Source of the DNA: Halothiobacillus sp.
GTDB taxonomy: Bacteria; Pseudomonadota; Gammaproteobacteria; JAAZVP01
Length of the DNA stretch: 62,549 nt
Direction: 5' to 3'
NCBI GenBank assembly: GCA_018623495.1
Contig: JAAZVP010000007.1
Coordinates: 1-62,549 of the forward strand
Shown in pieces: positions 16,159 through 27,466 of the stretch. The notes below the pieces were generated by a model, which had not been told where the DNA came from, did not search any database, and saw nothing but the letters and a program-made list of their open reading frames with translations. Both the position numbers and the translations under genes were made by a program. How positions within the stretch are numbered: position 1 is the first letter of the stretch; each line of letters starts with the position of its first letter.

Positions 16159-16258
16159 GCGCGCCGATTGCCGGTCTCTGCCCGTAGGCTGTAATCTGTG
16201 AATGGAAGGGTCGGCGGGACACTCGTCGACCCGTGGATTCCCAGGGAGGCAAGTCGAA

Positions 16259-16507
16259 ATGGAACTCGAAGAGGCCAAGGACGTGGTCGAGGCACTGGCG
16301 AACGGGGTGGATCCGGTGACGGGCGAGGTGTTCGCCGAAGACAGCCCCTGTAACGATCCCCGGATCATCCGCGCCCTGTCCGATCATTCCGAGCGCAGCC
16401 GGGGTGCCACCACCTCGGAGCTCGCCAAGCAGGGGCCGATCGAGAAGGACCCGGTGCAGGCCCGATCAGGCCCATCGGTATCGGCCGACACGGGCCCGCC
16501 AGTGTAG
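16259..16507 (+). CDS. Small conserved protein whose stop codon lies in a REP element
   Basis: 82 residues from ATG 16259 (GGGAGG about 11 bases upstream). The first 45 residues, including [20 protein letters not shown] and then [13 protein letters not shown], form a motif I recognise from many small gammaproteobacterial proteins (usually ANGxDPxTGEV...DSPYxxPxVIRAL), of unknown function. The remaining tail is low-complexity, and its TAG stop (16505-16507) is formed by bases of the first REP unit, so the native C terminus may have been altered by insertion of that element. Confidence 0.6.
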   Translation: MELEEAKDVVEALANGVDPVTGEVFAEDSPCNDPRIIRALSDHSERSRGATTSELAKQGPIEKDPVQARSGPSVSADTGPPV

Positions 16508-16582
16508 GAGCGGCGTCCCCGCCGCGAATCTTCCAGGGGGCTGGCCCGTCGCCCCGGTTCGCGACCGGGAGGTCGCTTCCAC
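16504..16582. repeat. REPIN-like inverted pair of 25-base REP sequences
   Basis: The first unit starts GTAGGAGCGGC and ends GCCGCGAA (16504-16528). The second, read on the opposite strand (16582-16558), starts GTGGAAGCGAC and ends GTCGCGAA. They agree at about three quarters of positions, and each has an internal palindrome. Two head-to-head REP units some 30 bases apart are the arrangement of REPINs spread by RAYT transposases in Pseudomonas and Xanthomonadales. No RAYT gene is in the window. Confidence 0.65.
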
Positions 16583-16634
16583 GGGCCTTGGGTTCGTGCA
16601 GAGATTCCCCAGCCCTGATTCCGGGAGAAAACCA

Positions 16635-17096
16635 ATGCAGATCTGGGTGGATGCCGACGCCTGCCCCCGGCCGATCAAGGAGATCCTCTACCGTGCCGCC
16701 GAGCGCACGGGCACGTCGCTCGCCCTGGTGGCCAACCAGGCGCTGGAGGTGCCGCGCTCGCCGCATATCCGTACCGTGCGCGTGGCCGGCGGCTTCGACG
16801 TGGCGGACGACTACATCGTCGAGCACGTCGAGGCGGGCGACCTGGTGATCACCGCCGACATCCCGCTCGCCGCCGAGGTGGTTCCCCGGGGCGGGGTGGT
16901 GCTGAGCCCGCGCGGGGAGCGCTTTACCGAGGCCAATATCCGCCAGCGGCTGAACCTGCGCGACTTCATGGAGGGGCTCCGCGAGAGCGGGGTGGAAACC
17001 GGTGGCCCGTCCGCTCTCGGCCCGGCCGACCGCCAGGCCTTCGCCAACCAGCTGGACCGGCTGCTGGCCGCGGCCGTCCGCGAGCCGGGCCGATGA
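16635..17096 (+). CDS. yaiI: YaiI/YqxD family (DUF188) PIN-like protein
   Basis: 153 residues. [18 protein letters not shown] is the signature N terminus of the family; [12 protein letters not shown] and [16 protein letters not shown] carry the other conserved acidic residues, and [22 protein letters not shown] completes it. The acidic cluster resembles a PIN nuclease site, but no activity is established. GGGAGAAAA lies before the ATG. Its TGA overlaps the ATG of the following deaminase (ATGA), so the two are probably translated together. Confidence 0.9.
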   Translation: MQIWVDADACPRPIKEILYRAAERTGTSLALVANQALEVPRSPHIRTVRVAGGFDVADDYIVEHVEAGDLVITADIPLAAEVVPRGGVVLSPRGERFTEANIRQRLNLRDFMEGLRESGVETGGPSALGPADRQAFANQLDRLLAAAVREPGR

Positions 17097-17569
17097 ATCC
17101 CGCGGCCGAGGCATTCATGCGCGAGGCCATCCGCCTTGCCGAGCAGGGCATGGCCCGCGGCGATGGCGGGCCCTTCGGCGCGGTGGTGGTGCGCGACGGG
17201 GCGATCGTGGGTCGGGGCTGGAACCGGGTGCTGGCCACCAACGATCCCACCGCACATGCCGAGGTGAGTGCCATCCGCGACGCCTGCCGGCATCTGGGGA
17301 CCTACTGGCTCGAGGACTGCGAGCTGTTCGTCAACTGCGAGCCCTGCCCCATGTGCGGCGGAGCCATCCGCTGGGCCCATATCCGGCGGGTCTATTTCGC
17401 GGCGACCGGCGAGGATGCCGCCGCCATCGGCTTCGACGACACCCGCATCGCCGCGGATCTCTGCCGGGAACCGGCCGAGCGGACGCTGCCCACCGAACAG
17501 ATCCTGCGCGAGGAGGCCCTGCCGGCCTTTGGCGCCTGGCGCGACCTGCCGGGTCGGCAGGACTACTGA
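17093..17569 (+). CDS. Nucleoside/guanine deaminase (CDA superfamily)
   Basis: 158 residues. HAE (in [12 protein letters not shown], about residue 53) and PCPMC (about 83-87) are the zinc ligands and catalytic glutamate of cytidine/deoxycytidylate deaminase-like enzymes. The overall sequence, with [14 protein letters not shown] and [23 protein letters not shown], is closest to the guanine deaminase / nucleoside deaminase group and not to tRNA adenosine deaminase TadA. It would deaminate guanine or a related base in purine salvage. It overlaps yaiI by 4 bases; the SGNH hydrolase follows after 9 bases. Confidence 0.82.
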   Translation: MNPAAEAFMREAIRLAEQGMARGDGGPFGAVVVRDGAIVGRGWNRVLATNDPTAHAEVSAIRDACRHLGTYWLEDCELFVNCEPCPMCGGAIRWAHIRRVYFAATGEDAAAIGFDDTRIAADLCREPAERTLPTEQILREEALPAFGAWRDLPGRQDY

Positions 17570-17578
17570 GGGCCACCA

Positions 17579-18172
17579 GTGGGCGACGACATCCGCATTG
17601 CCTTCGTCGGCGACTCGCTGGTCGCCGGCACCGGTGATCCCGAGGCCCTGGGCTGGGTGGGGCGCCTGTGCGCCCGGGCGATGGCGGCGGGGGCCGATCT
17701 CACCGCCTACAACCTCGGGGTCCGCCGGGAGACCAGCGAAGCGATTCGCCACCGGTGGGCCGACGAGTGTCGACGCCGGTTGCCCGCCGCGGCGGACGGG
17801 CGGGTGGTGTTCGCCTTCGGCGTCAACGACACGGTGATCGAGGACGGTCGCCAGCGCGTGGCGCCAGCGCGTTCGCGCGACAACCTCGCCGCCATGCTCG
17901 CCGAGGCGGCCGCGGACTACCGTCTCCTGGTCGTCGGACCACCGCCGGTCGATGACGCGGCGCAGAATCGCCGTATCGCCGCGCTCAGCCGGGATTACGC
18001 GGCCACCGCGGCGGCGGCCGACGTTCCCTTCATCGGCCTCTTCGAGTCGCTGGTCGATGACCCGGCCTACCGCCGCGCCGTCGCGGCCAACGACGGTGCC
18101 CATCCCCGTGCCGAGGGGTACGCCGCCATCGCCGCCCTCGTGGGGGGCTCGCCCGCCTGGTGGTTGCGTTGA
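17579..18172 (+). CDS. SGNH/GDSL-type esterase-lipase
   Basis: 197 residues, starting at GTG 17579. The four SGNH blocks are visible: FVGDSLVAGTG (nucleophile serine, residue 13), YNLGVRRET (glycine block), FAFGVNDT (asparagine block near residue 83) and DGAHPRAEGY (aspartate and histidine near residue 175). No signal peptide, so a cytoplasmic esterase, thioesterase or deacetylase acting on a small ester. It is the last gene of the yaiI-deaminase-esterase run. Substrate unknown. Confidence 0.85.
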   Translation: MGDDIRIAFVGDSLVAGTGDPEALGWVGRLCARAMAAGADLTAYNLGVRRETSEAIRHRWADECRRRLPAAADGRVVFAFGVNDTVIEDGRQRVAPARSRDNLAAMLAEAAADYRLLVVGPPPVDDAAQNRRIAALSRDYAATAAAADVPFIGLFESLVDDPAYRRAVAANDGAHPRAEGYAAIAALVGGSPAWWLR

Positions 18173-18253
18173 GCGGAGAAAGCGGGCCTGTCCAAGTCGG
18201 GAAAGCTGCGCGGGAAGGGGCCGTCGGGGAGATCGGGGTAGGCTCTGGGCGCT

Positions 18254-20383
18254 TCAGTTGGCGGTTTGCCGGAGGTTTTCGCGCACGTATTCGCGGAAAT
18301 CCGGTAGCGGCAGCGGGCGGCTGAAGAGGTAGCCCTGGGCGGTGTCACAGCCAAGCCGGCGGAGGAGCTCGGCCTGCTCGTGATCTTCCACGCCCTCGGC
18401 GAGGACCTCGAGATTCAGCCCTCGACCCATGCCCACCACGGCGGTGGCGATTTCCCGGTCGGCGCGGTCGTTGACGGCGTCCGTCACCAGGCTGCGATCG
18501 ATCTTGAGCTTGGTGATCGGCAATTGCTTGATGGTTGCCAGGTTGGAGCAGCCCGTGCCGAAATCGTCGATGGCAATGTGGATGCCCGCGGCGCCGATCC
18601 GTCCAAGGGCCGTTTCGATGTCACTGCGGTCGGCGAATGCACTCTCGGTCAGTTCGATTTCGGCTTGCCGTGCCGCGAGACCCATGGTGCGAAACACCTC
18701 CAGGATTGCGTCGACGGACTCGCCGGATGAAGCATTGGAGCGGGTCCGCGTGCTGATCTGCGCCGGTGAGACATTGACCGCGAAGCGAAAGCGCTCGGTG
18801 AGTAGCGGGAATTCCGCGAATACCTGGGCGATTTCCCGTGACGCCCGTTCAAGCACCTGGCAGCCCAGTTCGCGAATCAGGCCCGATCGTTCGGCCAGCG
18901 GGATGAAGGTGTCCGGCGGCACGTTGCGGCCGTCGGCACCGGTCCAGCGGGCCAGGGCCTCGGCGCCGACGATGCGCCCACTGGCGAGATCGACCTGGGG
19001 CTGCCAGACGACCTGGATCTCCCGTTGCTCCAGCGTCTGGCGCAGTTCCCCGGTCATCCGCACCCGCTGCATGAACTGACCGTGGCTGGTGGCCGAATAG
19101 AAGCGATAGCACCCCTTGCCGTCTCCCTTGGCCTTGTACATGGCATTGTCGGCGGCCATCAGCAGCGACTGGGCATCCTCGCCGTCTTCCGGGTAGCGGC
19201 TGATGCCCAGGCTGGCGGAGACGAAAAGGCGACGTTCATCGACCCGGAAATGGCGGTTGAGGGCGGCGACGAGTTTTTCCGCCACCGCGACCAGCCCGCC
19301 CTCGCCATCATCGATTGCCGCGAACACGGTGAACTCGTCGCCACTGAGCCGGGCGACCGTGTCGGTCTCGCGGACCGAGTCCACGAGTGTTTCGGCCACC
19401 GCTTGCAGCAGCCTGTCGCCGACCAGGTGTCCAAGGGTGTCGTTGATTTCCTTGAAACCGTCCAGGTCGATGAAGAAAAGCCCGATACCCTTTTCGTGGC
19501 GGCGGGCCTGGGCGATGGCATGCTCGAGGCGGTCGAAGAACAGCTTGCGGTTGGGCAGGTCGGTGAGGGCGTCGTGATAGGCCAGGTGCCTGAGGCGTTC
19601 GCGCATCTCCCGGATCCGGGTCGCGTCGGAGAACACGCCCGCGTAATGGCGAATCTCGCCCTCGTCATCCCGGATGGCGTTGATATGGAGGAATTCCGGG
19701 TAGACCTCGCCATTCTTGCGCCGGTTCCATATTTCCCCTTCCCACGCTCCCGTCTGCTTCAGGCTTTGCCACATCGCGGCGTAGAAGTCCTCGTCCTGGC
19801 GGCCGGAGTGCAGCAGTCTCGGTGTCTCGCCGATGACCTCGTCCTCTCCCCAGCCGGTCGTCTCCCTGAAGGCACGGTTGACCATGACGATGCGTTGTTC
19901 GGCATCGGTGACCATGATGCCCTCGCTGGTGGCCTCGAAGACCGACGCGGCGATGCGATGGTGGTCGAGCTCGTCGCGGTACTCGCTCAGCAGGTCCTCC
20001 AGCCGGGAGCGCAGGAGGCGCTCGTGTTCGATCAGCGTGGCGATGATCGAGAAGCGGGAGACGACCCCGATGAAGTCCCCGTTCGTGTCGACCAGCTGAA
20101 GAAACTCCCGCTCTTCGGACTCGAGACGGTCGAGGGCATGCATGATGGCATCGCCTTCATGCAGGGGTGTGGGTGGCCTGCGGGTGACGAGGTCGGCGAA
20201 GATCCGGTTGGGAAACAGTGCCGCCTCGCGGTCGCTTACCAGGCCGAGGTGTTCGTCGCCGTCGAAGACGACGAAGATCTGGGCCCCACCAGCGTGGACG
20301 ACCTCCTGGTAGCGCTGAAAGGCCCCCACTCGAACCGAGCGCTTGCACAGGCAATCCCGCAGCGTGACTTCGTGGTGTTCCAT
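18254..20383 (-). CDS. CBS-PAS-GGDEF-EAL c-di-GMP enzyme
   Basis: 709 residues. Order: a tandem CBS pair (about 5-125; IFVVFDGDEHLGLVSDREA, FLQLVDTNGDFIGVVSRFS), a PAS domain (about 150-265), GGDEF (about 275-435) and EAL (about 455-700). The cyclase motif is LSGDEF, a variant often still active, with an RETD inhibitory site before it. The EAL site looks complete: EALARW, NVSPAQ, ELTES, DDFGTG, LKIDRS, EGVED. So it may be bifunctional or mainly a phosphodiesterase, tuned by an adenine nucleotide (CBS) and a PAS ligand. ATG 20383 overlaps the stop of the upstream 111-residue gene (TGATG). Confidence 0.9.
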   Translation of the reverse strand: MEHHEVTLRDCLCKRSVRVGAFQRYQEVVHAGGAQIFVVFDGDEHLGLVSDREAALFPNRIFADLVTRRPPTPLHEGDAIMHALDRLESEEREFLQLVDTNGDFIGVVSRFSIIATLIEHERLLRSRLEDLLSEYRDELDHHRIAASVFEATSEGIMVTDAEQRIVMVNRAFRETTGWGEDEVIGETPRLLHSGRQDEDFYAAMWQSLKQTGAWEGEIWNRRKNGEVYPEFLHINAIRDDEGEIRHYAGVFSDATRIREMRERLRHLAYHDALTDLPNRKLFFDRLEHAIAQARRHEKGIGLFFIDLDGFKEINDTLGHLVGDRLLQAVAETLVDSVRETDTVARLSGDEFTVFAAIDDGEGGLVAVAEKLVAALNRHFRVDERRLFVSASLGISRYPEDGEDAQSLLMAADNAMYKAKGDGKGCYRFYSATSHGQFMQRVRMTGELRQTLEQREIQVVWQPQVDLASGRIVGAEALARWTGADGRNVPPDTFIPLAERSGLIRELGCQVLERASREIAQVFAEFPLLTERFRFAVNVSPAQISTRTRSNASSGESVDAILEVFRTMGLAARQAEIELTESAFADRSDIETALGRIGAAGIHIAIDDFGTGCSNLATIKQLPITKLKIDRSLVTDAVNDRADREIATAVVGMGRGLNLEVLAEGVEDHEQAELLRRLGCDTAQGYLFSRPLPLPDFREYVRENLRQTAN

Positions 20384-20718
20384 CAACTCTTTCCTTCGAG
20401 ATAGACCTCGACTTCCAGGTTCAGCTGCACGATCTCGTCCGGGCCCATGATCGGTCGGATGTTCTTGAGCACGAAGTCGCGAAGCTGTTCCGGCGAGATC
20501 TTTCTCAGGATGGCGCTGCGAACCAGGATGTCGCTGATGACCTCGTCATCCACCTCCAGGTGCTCGAACGGCGTCACTGTCAGCAGGTTGAGTGCCTTGC
20601 CCACGGCAACGTGGCCAATGGGCGAGCTGCAGCCCAGGACGAGGCCGTCGTCGATCGGCGGGAGGACGAATTCGGTGGCTCGGGCACGGATGGTGTGGCG
20701 GGAGCGCGATGGATCCAT
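20383..20718 (-). CDS. Unknown 111-residue protein coupled to the c-di-GMP enzyme
   Basis: A soluble protein with no signal peptide. The middle, FVLPPIDDGLVLGCSSPIGH, VTPFEHLEVDDEVISDIL and the C-terminal PDEIVQLNLEVEVYLEGKS suggest a compact alpha/beta domain. I do not recognise the family. Its TGA overlaps the ATG of the CBS-PAS-GGDEF-EAL gene, a one-base overlap implying translational coupling, so it is likely a partner, sensor or regulator of that enzyme. Confidence 0.65.
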   Translation of the reverse strand: MDPSRSRHTIRARATEFVLPPIDDGLVLGCSSPIGHVAVGKALNLLTVTPFEHLEVDDEVISDILVRSAILRKISPEQLRDFVLKNIRPIMGPDEIVQLNLEVEVYLEGKS

Positions 20719-20834
20719 CTGCGGTCGATATCCATTGGTTCCGGCGAGAGTCTACCACCGGGCTCCCGGAATCGGGAAAGCCAGAATGATTCGAGAGCTC
20801 CCTCATGGGGTCGGATGGATCGTGATGTAACAGT

Positions 20835-20855
20835 GCTGTATAAAAGAGGTACAGC
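20835..20855. promoter_or_regulatory. Palindromic operator overlapping the photolyase promoter
   Basis: GCTGTA (20835-20840) and TACAGC (20850-20855) form a perfect inverted repeat around a 9-base A+T-rich centre containing TATAAA. It lies 22 bases before the photolyase ATG. The TGTA..TACA pattern recalls operators of the light-responsive MerR-type LitR/CarH repressors that control photolyase genes elsewhere; no such regulator gene lies in the window. Confidence 0.5.
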
Positions 20856-20877
20856 AACACCGTCGCGAGGCAGGGTC

Positions 20878-22407
20878 ATGCTCGAGGATCGCCCCTACCA
20901 GGTGGTCTGGTTCAAGCGCGATCTCCGGTTGGCCGATCATCGGCCCCTGGTGGAGGCGACCGCGCTGGGGCCGGTGGTGCCGCTGTACGTGCTCGAACCC
21001 GCCCTCTGGCGCCAGCCGGACGCCTCCCAGCGCCACTGGCGCTTCGTCCGCGAGAGCCTGCTGGAGCTGGACGGGGCGCTGCGCCGGCGCGGATCGGCCC
21101 TGTGGGTGGCGAGGGGCGAGATCACCACGGTACTCGAGCGGCTGCTGGCGCGCCTGGGCCGGTTCAGCCTGCATTCCCACCAGGAGACCGGTAACGCCTG
21201 GAGCTTCGCCCGCGACCGGGCGGTGGCCGACTGGGCGCGGGAGAGGGGGGTCGACTGGCGGGAACACCCTCAACAGGCGGTGATCCGCGGGCGGCTGGAT
21301 CGCGACCGCTGGGATGCCCACTGGCGAGCCTTCATGAGCGAGCCGATCCCGGAACCGCCGTCGCGGATCCGTTCCCCGCTGCCGGAACGTCCCGCGGAGG
21401 CCCTCCTGCCGGTCGAGTGGCTCGAACCCCTGGAGCCCGACGAGCACCGCTTCTGCCAGCCCGGCGGTCGGCGCCGGGCCGAGGGCGTGCTGGCGGGCTT
21501 CATCGACCGGCGCGGGCGTCGCTATCACCGGGAGATGTCGAGCCCCAACACGGCCTACCGGGCCTGCTCGCGGCTCTCGCCGCACCTGGCCTGGGGGACG
21601 CTGTCGATCCGCGAGGTGGTCTTGGCCACCCGCGAGGCCCGCGCTCGCGACCGGGGTGGCGGCCGGGACCGGGCGCTGGGGGCCTTCGAGTCCCGCCTGC
21701 ACTGGCATTGCCATTTCATCCAGAAGCTCGAATCCGAACCGCGGATCGAGACCCGGAACCTGCAGCGCGCCTGCGACGGGCTGCGCGACGGCGCGGCCGG
21801 GACCGAGCGGTTGTGGGCCTGGCAGGCAGGGCGCACCGGTTTTCCCTTCGTCGACGCCTGCATGCGCGCCCTGCGCTACACCGGCTGGATCAACTTCCGC
21901 ATGCGTTCCATGTTGATGGCCTTCGCCAGTTACCACCTCTGGCTCGACTGGCGGGAGCCGGGCCTGCACCTGGCTCGCTGTTTCACCGACTACGAGCCCG
22001 GCATCCACTGGCCGCAGGTGCAGATGCAGTCGGGCACCACCGGGATCAACGCCATGCGCATCTACAACCCGGTGAAGCAGTCGCTGGAGCAGGACCCGCA
22101 CGGCCGCTTCATCCGCCGATGGGTGCCGGAACTGCGCCGCGTTCCCGACAGCTGGATCCATGCCCCCGGGGCGATGACGCCCCGCCAGCAGGCCCACGGC
22201 GGCGTGCGCATCGGCGTCGACTACCCGCCGCCGCTGGTGGATCACGAGGCGGCCGCCCGCGAGGCCCGCGAAAAGCTCAGGGCGGTGCGCCGGGATGGCG
22301 GCGCCCGGGACGAGGCCCGGGCCATCCACCGCCGCCACGGCAGCCGCCGGCGGCGTCCCCGCCGGTCGGACCGGGCGGAATCCCGCCAGGGACGCCTGTT
22401 CGAGTGA
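20878..22407 (+). CDS. Cryptochrome/deoxyribodipyrimidine photolyase family protein
   Basis: 509 residues. The N-terminal [17 protein letters not shown] is the antenna (photolyase) domain; the C-terminal FAD domain shows [45 protein letters not shown] and [15 protein letters not shown]. This is a FAD-binding, light-driven pyrimidine dimer repair enzyme or a cryptochrome-like relative; the [19 protein letters not shown] segment places it in a bacterial group that includes cryptochrome-like members, so CPD repair is likely but not certain. The C terminus is arginine-rich ([12 protein letters not shown]). The stop overlaps the DUF2256 start (GTGA). Confidence 0.9.
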   Translation: MLEDRPYQVVWFKRDLRLADHRPLVEATALGPVVPLYVLEPALWRQPDASQRHWRFVRESLLELDGALRRRGSALWVARGEITTVLERLLARLGRFSLHSHQETGNAWSFARDRAVADWARERGVDWREHPQQAVIRGRLDRDRWDAHWRAFMSEPIPEPPSRIRSPLPERPAEALLPVEWLEPLEPDEHRFCQPGGRRRAEGVLAGFIDRRGRRYHREMSSPNTAYRACSRLSPHLAWGTLSIREVVLATREARARDRGGGRDRALGAFESRLHWHCHFIQKLESEPRIETRNLQRACDGLRDGAAGTERLWAWQAGRTGFPFVDACMRALRYTGWINFRMRSMLMAFASYHLWLDWREPGLHLARCFTDYEPGIHWPQVQMQSGTTGINAMRIYNPVKQSLEQDPHGRFIRRWVPELRRVPDSWIHAPGAMTPRQQAHGGVRIGVDYPPPLVDHEAAAREAREKLRAVRRDGGARDEARAIHRRHGSRRRRPRRSDRAESRQGRLFE

Positions 22408-22556
22408 GTCATCGCAAACCCCATCTCCCCACCCGGGTCTGCCCCGTGTGCGGCCGCCCTTTCGCCTGGCGGAAACGCTGGGCGGATTGCTGGGAATCGG
22501 TGCGGTATTGCTCCCGGCGCTGTCGCGGGCGGCGCACCAAAAAAGCCGGGCGCTAG
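22404..22556 (+). CDS. DUF2256 small zinc-ribbon-like protein
   Basis: 50 residues from GTG 22404, which overlaps the photolyase stop. [15 protein letters not shown] and [10 protein letters not shown] supply four cysteines arranged like a zinc ribbon, the defining DUF2256 pattern. These tiny proteins are very often found beside cryptochrome/photolyase genes, but their role is unknown. The last codons (K-K) contain the A-run that, on the other strand, is the T-run of the terminator of the neighbouring GGDEF gene. Confidence 0.88.
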   Translation: MSHRKPHLPTRVCPVCGRPFAWRKRWADCWESVRYCSRRCRGRRTKKAGR

Positions 22557-22563
22557 GCCCGGC
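22539..22563 (-). terminator. Intrinsic terminator of the PAS-GGDEF gene
   Basis: GCCGGGC (22545-22551) pairs with GCCCGGC (22557-22563) around a 5-base loop; on the minus strand six T residues follow (22544-22539). It lies about 100 bases after the PAS-GGDEF stop and overlaps the 3' end of the DUF2256 coding region. Confidence 0.75.
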
Positions 22564-22661
22564 CTGAAGGGGGGGACACGCGGGGGCCTCAGGGGATAGC
22601 CGGCCGCGGTTTCGCTCGCTGCGGGCAATGCTCGCGTCGATCGTCGGCCCTTCGGGCCGAT

Positions 22662-24263
22662 TCAGGCGGTGCGGATGGCGTCGCGGCCGCCGACCTTGGC
22701 GGCGTAGAGGGCGTCGTCGGCGCGGCCGAGGATGTGGCGGTCGTCTTCGCCGGCGCCACGCACCCGGGTGATGCCGATGCTGATGGAGAGGGGGATGCTG
22801 CCGCCGTCGATCGCGAGGGCGTCGTCGAGCACGGCGTTTCGCAGCCGTTCGGCGGTTCGCCGCGCGCCGGGGAGGTCGGTTTCGGGCAGCAGGACGAGGA
22901 ACTCGTCGCCGCCGATGCGGCCGGCCGCGTCGATCTCGCGCAGGTTGGCCTGCAGCAGCCCGGCGAAGTGCGTCAGTGCCGCGTCGCCGGCGGCATGACC
23001 GTGGCGGTCGTTGATCGGCTTGAAGTGGTCCAGGTCGATCAGCAGCACCGAGAGGGCGGTCTCGTGGCGGTCGAGGCGGCGGGCCTCGGCCTCCAGGTGG
23101 CGCAGGATCTGGCGGCGATTGGCCAGGCCGGTGAGCGGGTCGGTGGTGGCGAGGGCGTGGAGCGCGTCGTGGTTCGCCTGGCGCTCGGTGATGTCCCAGA
23201 ACTGCCAGAGGTGTCCGCGGTAGGTGTCGCCGTCGAACACCGGGATGTAGTCGCGTTCCATGATGCGCCCGTCCGCCAGCGACCAGGGTTCGGCGGTGAC
23301 GGGTTCGCGGGCGTGGAGGACCTGCATGGTGCGCCGGATGAAGGCGTCGGGATCGGTGAAGTGGTGGGGGTGTGGCCGCAGCTCCCCGCGTGAGCAGAAG
23401 GAGGCATCCCCCGGCGCCTGTTGGTGCTCGAAGAGTCGACGGAAGTTGTCGTTGACCAGCACCACGCGCGATGCCTCGTCCTCGGCGAGCACGCCGCCCG
23501 GGAGGTTTTCCATCAGGCGCCGGAGGCGCTCGCGCTCGGTGCGCAGCTGCTGCTCGGAGGCGCGCCGGCGGGTGACGTCGAGGGCGCTGACCACGGTCAT
23601 CGGTTCGCCCGTCTCGGCGTCCGGCATCCGCCGGGCCTCGAGGCGGAACCAGCGTGGGCCGGTGCGGGTGTCGATCTCGCCTTCGGCGGTGGCGGCCCCG
23701 CTCTCCTCGATCTGGCGGGCGAGGGCCTCGAAGACCGCGCGGTCGCGGAAGGCATCGGCGAAGGCCCCGTGGTCGGGGAGGCTGCGCGAGGCCGCCGGGT
23801 TCCGGGCCACGGCCTGCCAGCCGGCGTTGTAGACCGCGACGCCCAGGGCCGTGTGGCGCAGGGCCTCGACGGCCTGGATCGCCTGCGAGTCGGTCGGCGG
23901 GGCCCGATGACCCTCCACGAGCATGGCCAGTCGGCCGTCGGTGAGGGGGAACCCGCGGCAGTGGCAGAAGATGCGCGTCGCCCGGCCGCGCGGATGGAAG
24001 GTCCAGGTCTCTTCGCGGGTGTCCCCCAGGCTGAAGGCATCCAGGTAGCCGTGCAGGCGTTCGCGCACGCCCTCGCTCATGTCCTCGCCGAAGTCCCGCT
24101 CGAGCAGCTCGTCCAGGTCGTTTGCCTGCCACAGTTCCAGTGCCGCGGGATTCGCCCAGAGCATCCGTTCCAGCTCGATGTCGAAGATCCAGATGGGGGT
24201 CTTGAGTCGTTTTGCGAATTCGAGGGTGGCGGGATGGGTGTCGAGGGAATCGGGCCTGGCCAT
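22662..24263 (-). CDS. PAS-domain diguanylate cyclase
   Basis: 533 residues: two or three PAS-like regions (about 10-110, 110-235, 250-365) then GGDEF (about 370-533). The active site is canonical (IGGDEF) and is preceded by the inhibitory RxxD site (REID) at the usual five-residue spacing, so the protein should make c-di-GMP with product inhibition. No membrane helix, so a cytoplasmic sensor of an unknown PAS ligand. The start at 24263 (MARPDSLDTHPATLEF) is chosen because upstream in-frame sequence is arginine/serine-rich non-coding in character. Confidence 0.88.
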   Translation of the reverse strand: MARPDSLDTHPATLEFAKRLKTPIWIFDIELERMLWANPAALELWQANDLDELLERDFGEDMSEGVRERLHGYLDAFSLGDTREETWTFHPRGRATRIFCHCRGFPLTDGRLAMLVEGHRAPPTDSQAIQAVEALRHTALGVAVYNAGWQAVARNPAASRSLPDHGAFADAFRDRAVFEALARQIEESGAATAEGEIDTRTGPRWFRLEARRMPDAETGEPMTVVSALDVTRRRASEQQLRTERERLRRLMENLPGGVLAEDEASRVVLVNDNFRRLFEHQQAPGDASFCSRGELRPHPHHFTDPDAFIRRTMQVLHAREPVTAEPWSLADGRIMERDYIPVFDGDTYRGHLWQFWDITERQANHDALHALATTDPLTGLANRRQILRHLEAEARRLDRHETALSVLLIDLDHFKPINDRHGHAAGDAALTHFAGLLQANLREIDAAGRIGGDEFLVLLPETDLPGARRTAERLRNAVLDDALAIDGGSIPLSISIGITRVRGAGEDDRHILGRADDALYAAKVGGRDAIRTA

Positions 24264-24376
24264 TGGCGCTCCGCGCGGATCCTTCTGCTCGAAGCGGATT
24301 GTGCCGCAAGTGGCGGCAAAAATCACGTGGATGGTCGATCCGGGTTCGTGGAATGCAGTGTCCGTGGGGGAGAGAC

Positions 24377-24404
24377 AAAAAAAGCCGGGGCGTGGGGCCC
24401 CGGC
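24377..24404 (-). terminator. Intrinsic terminator of acnA
   Basis: GCCGGGGC (24384-24391) pairs with GCCCCGGC (24397-24404), with a 5-base loop, and seven T residues follow on the minus strand (24383-24377). It begins 29 bases after the acnA stop. Confidence 0.85.
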
Positions 24405-24432
24405 TCGGCAGGTCTTTCGCGCAACGGCAGGC

Positions 24433-27174
<2,742 letters not shown>

Positions 27175-27202
27175 CGTTCCTCCCACGCGTTGCCGATTCG
27201 GT

Positions 27203-27250
27203 AAAAGACGGTTCGGGCAGTGTCCGGCGCCGGCGGGCACTCTCCGAACC
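27203..27250 (-). promoter_or_regulatory. Hairpin with T-run in the acnA leader
   Basis: On the minus strand GGTTCGG and CCGAACC (27250-27244 with 27216-27210) enclose a second stem (AGTG with CACT) and a G+C-rich palindrome, and the hairpin is followed by GTCTTTTAC. It ends about 30 bases before the acnA start, so it could be a weak attenuator or a stabilising leader structure. A TATTAT hexamer further upstream (near 27283) may be the -10. The rest of the 27175-27466 gap holds a hairpin (CCCCACC with GGTGGGG) just beyond hflD. Confidence 0.4.
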
Positions 27251-27466
27251 GGGCGGTCTTTGCCGCCGGGAAACCCGCAATAATACACCATGGCCGATCC
27301 GGCGTGCGGCGTGCGCGCCAGGAAGGACGAGCCGGGCCCGCGGCATCGGCCGAGCGGCCGCCCGGTCGCACAGGTTCGGGACCCGGGCGGCAACGGCCCG
27401 TTCGCGCCCCGGCCGTCGCCCCCACCACCGGGATCCCGTGCCGGTGGGGCCGGGGCTTGCCGTTCC

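Noticed and set aside
20803-24378. 1191-codon minus-strand frame spanning photolyase, DUF2256 and the GGDEF gene
   Set aside because: Crosses two well-supported genes and a terminator; composition is arginine/proline-rich shadow sequence.
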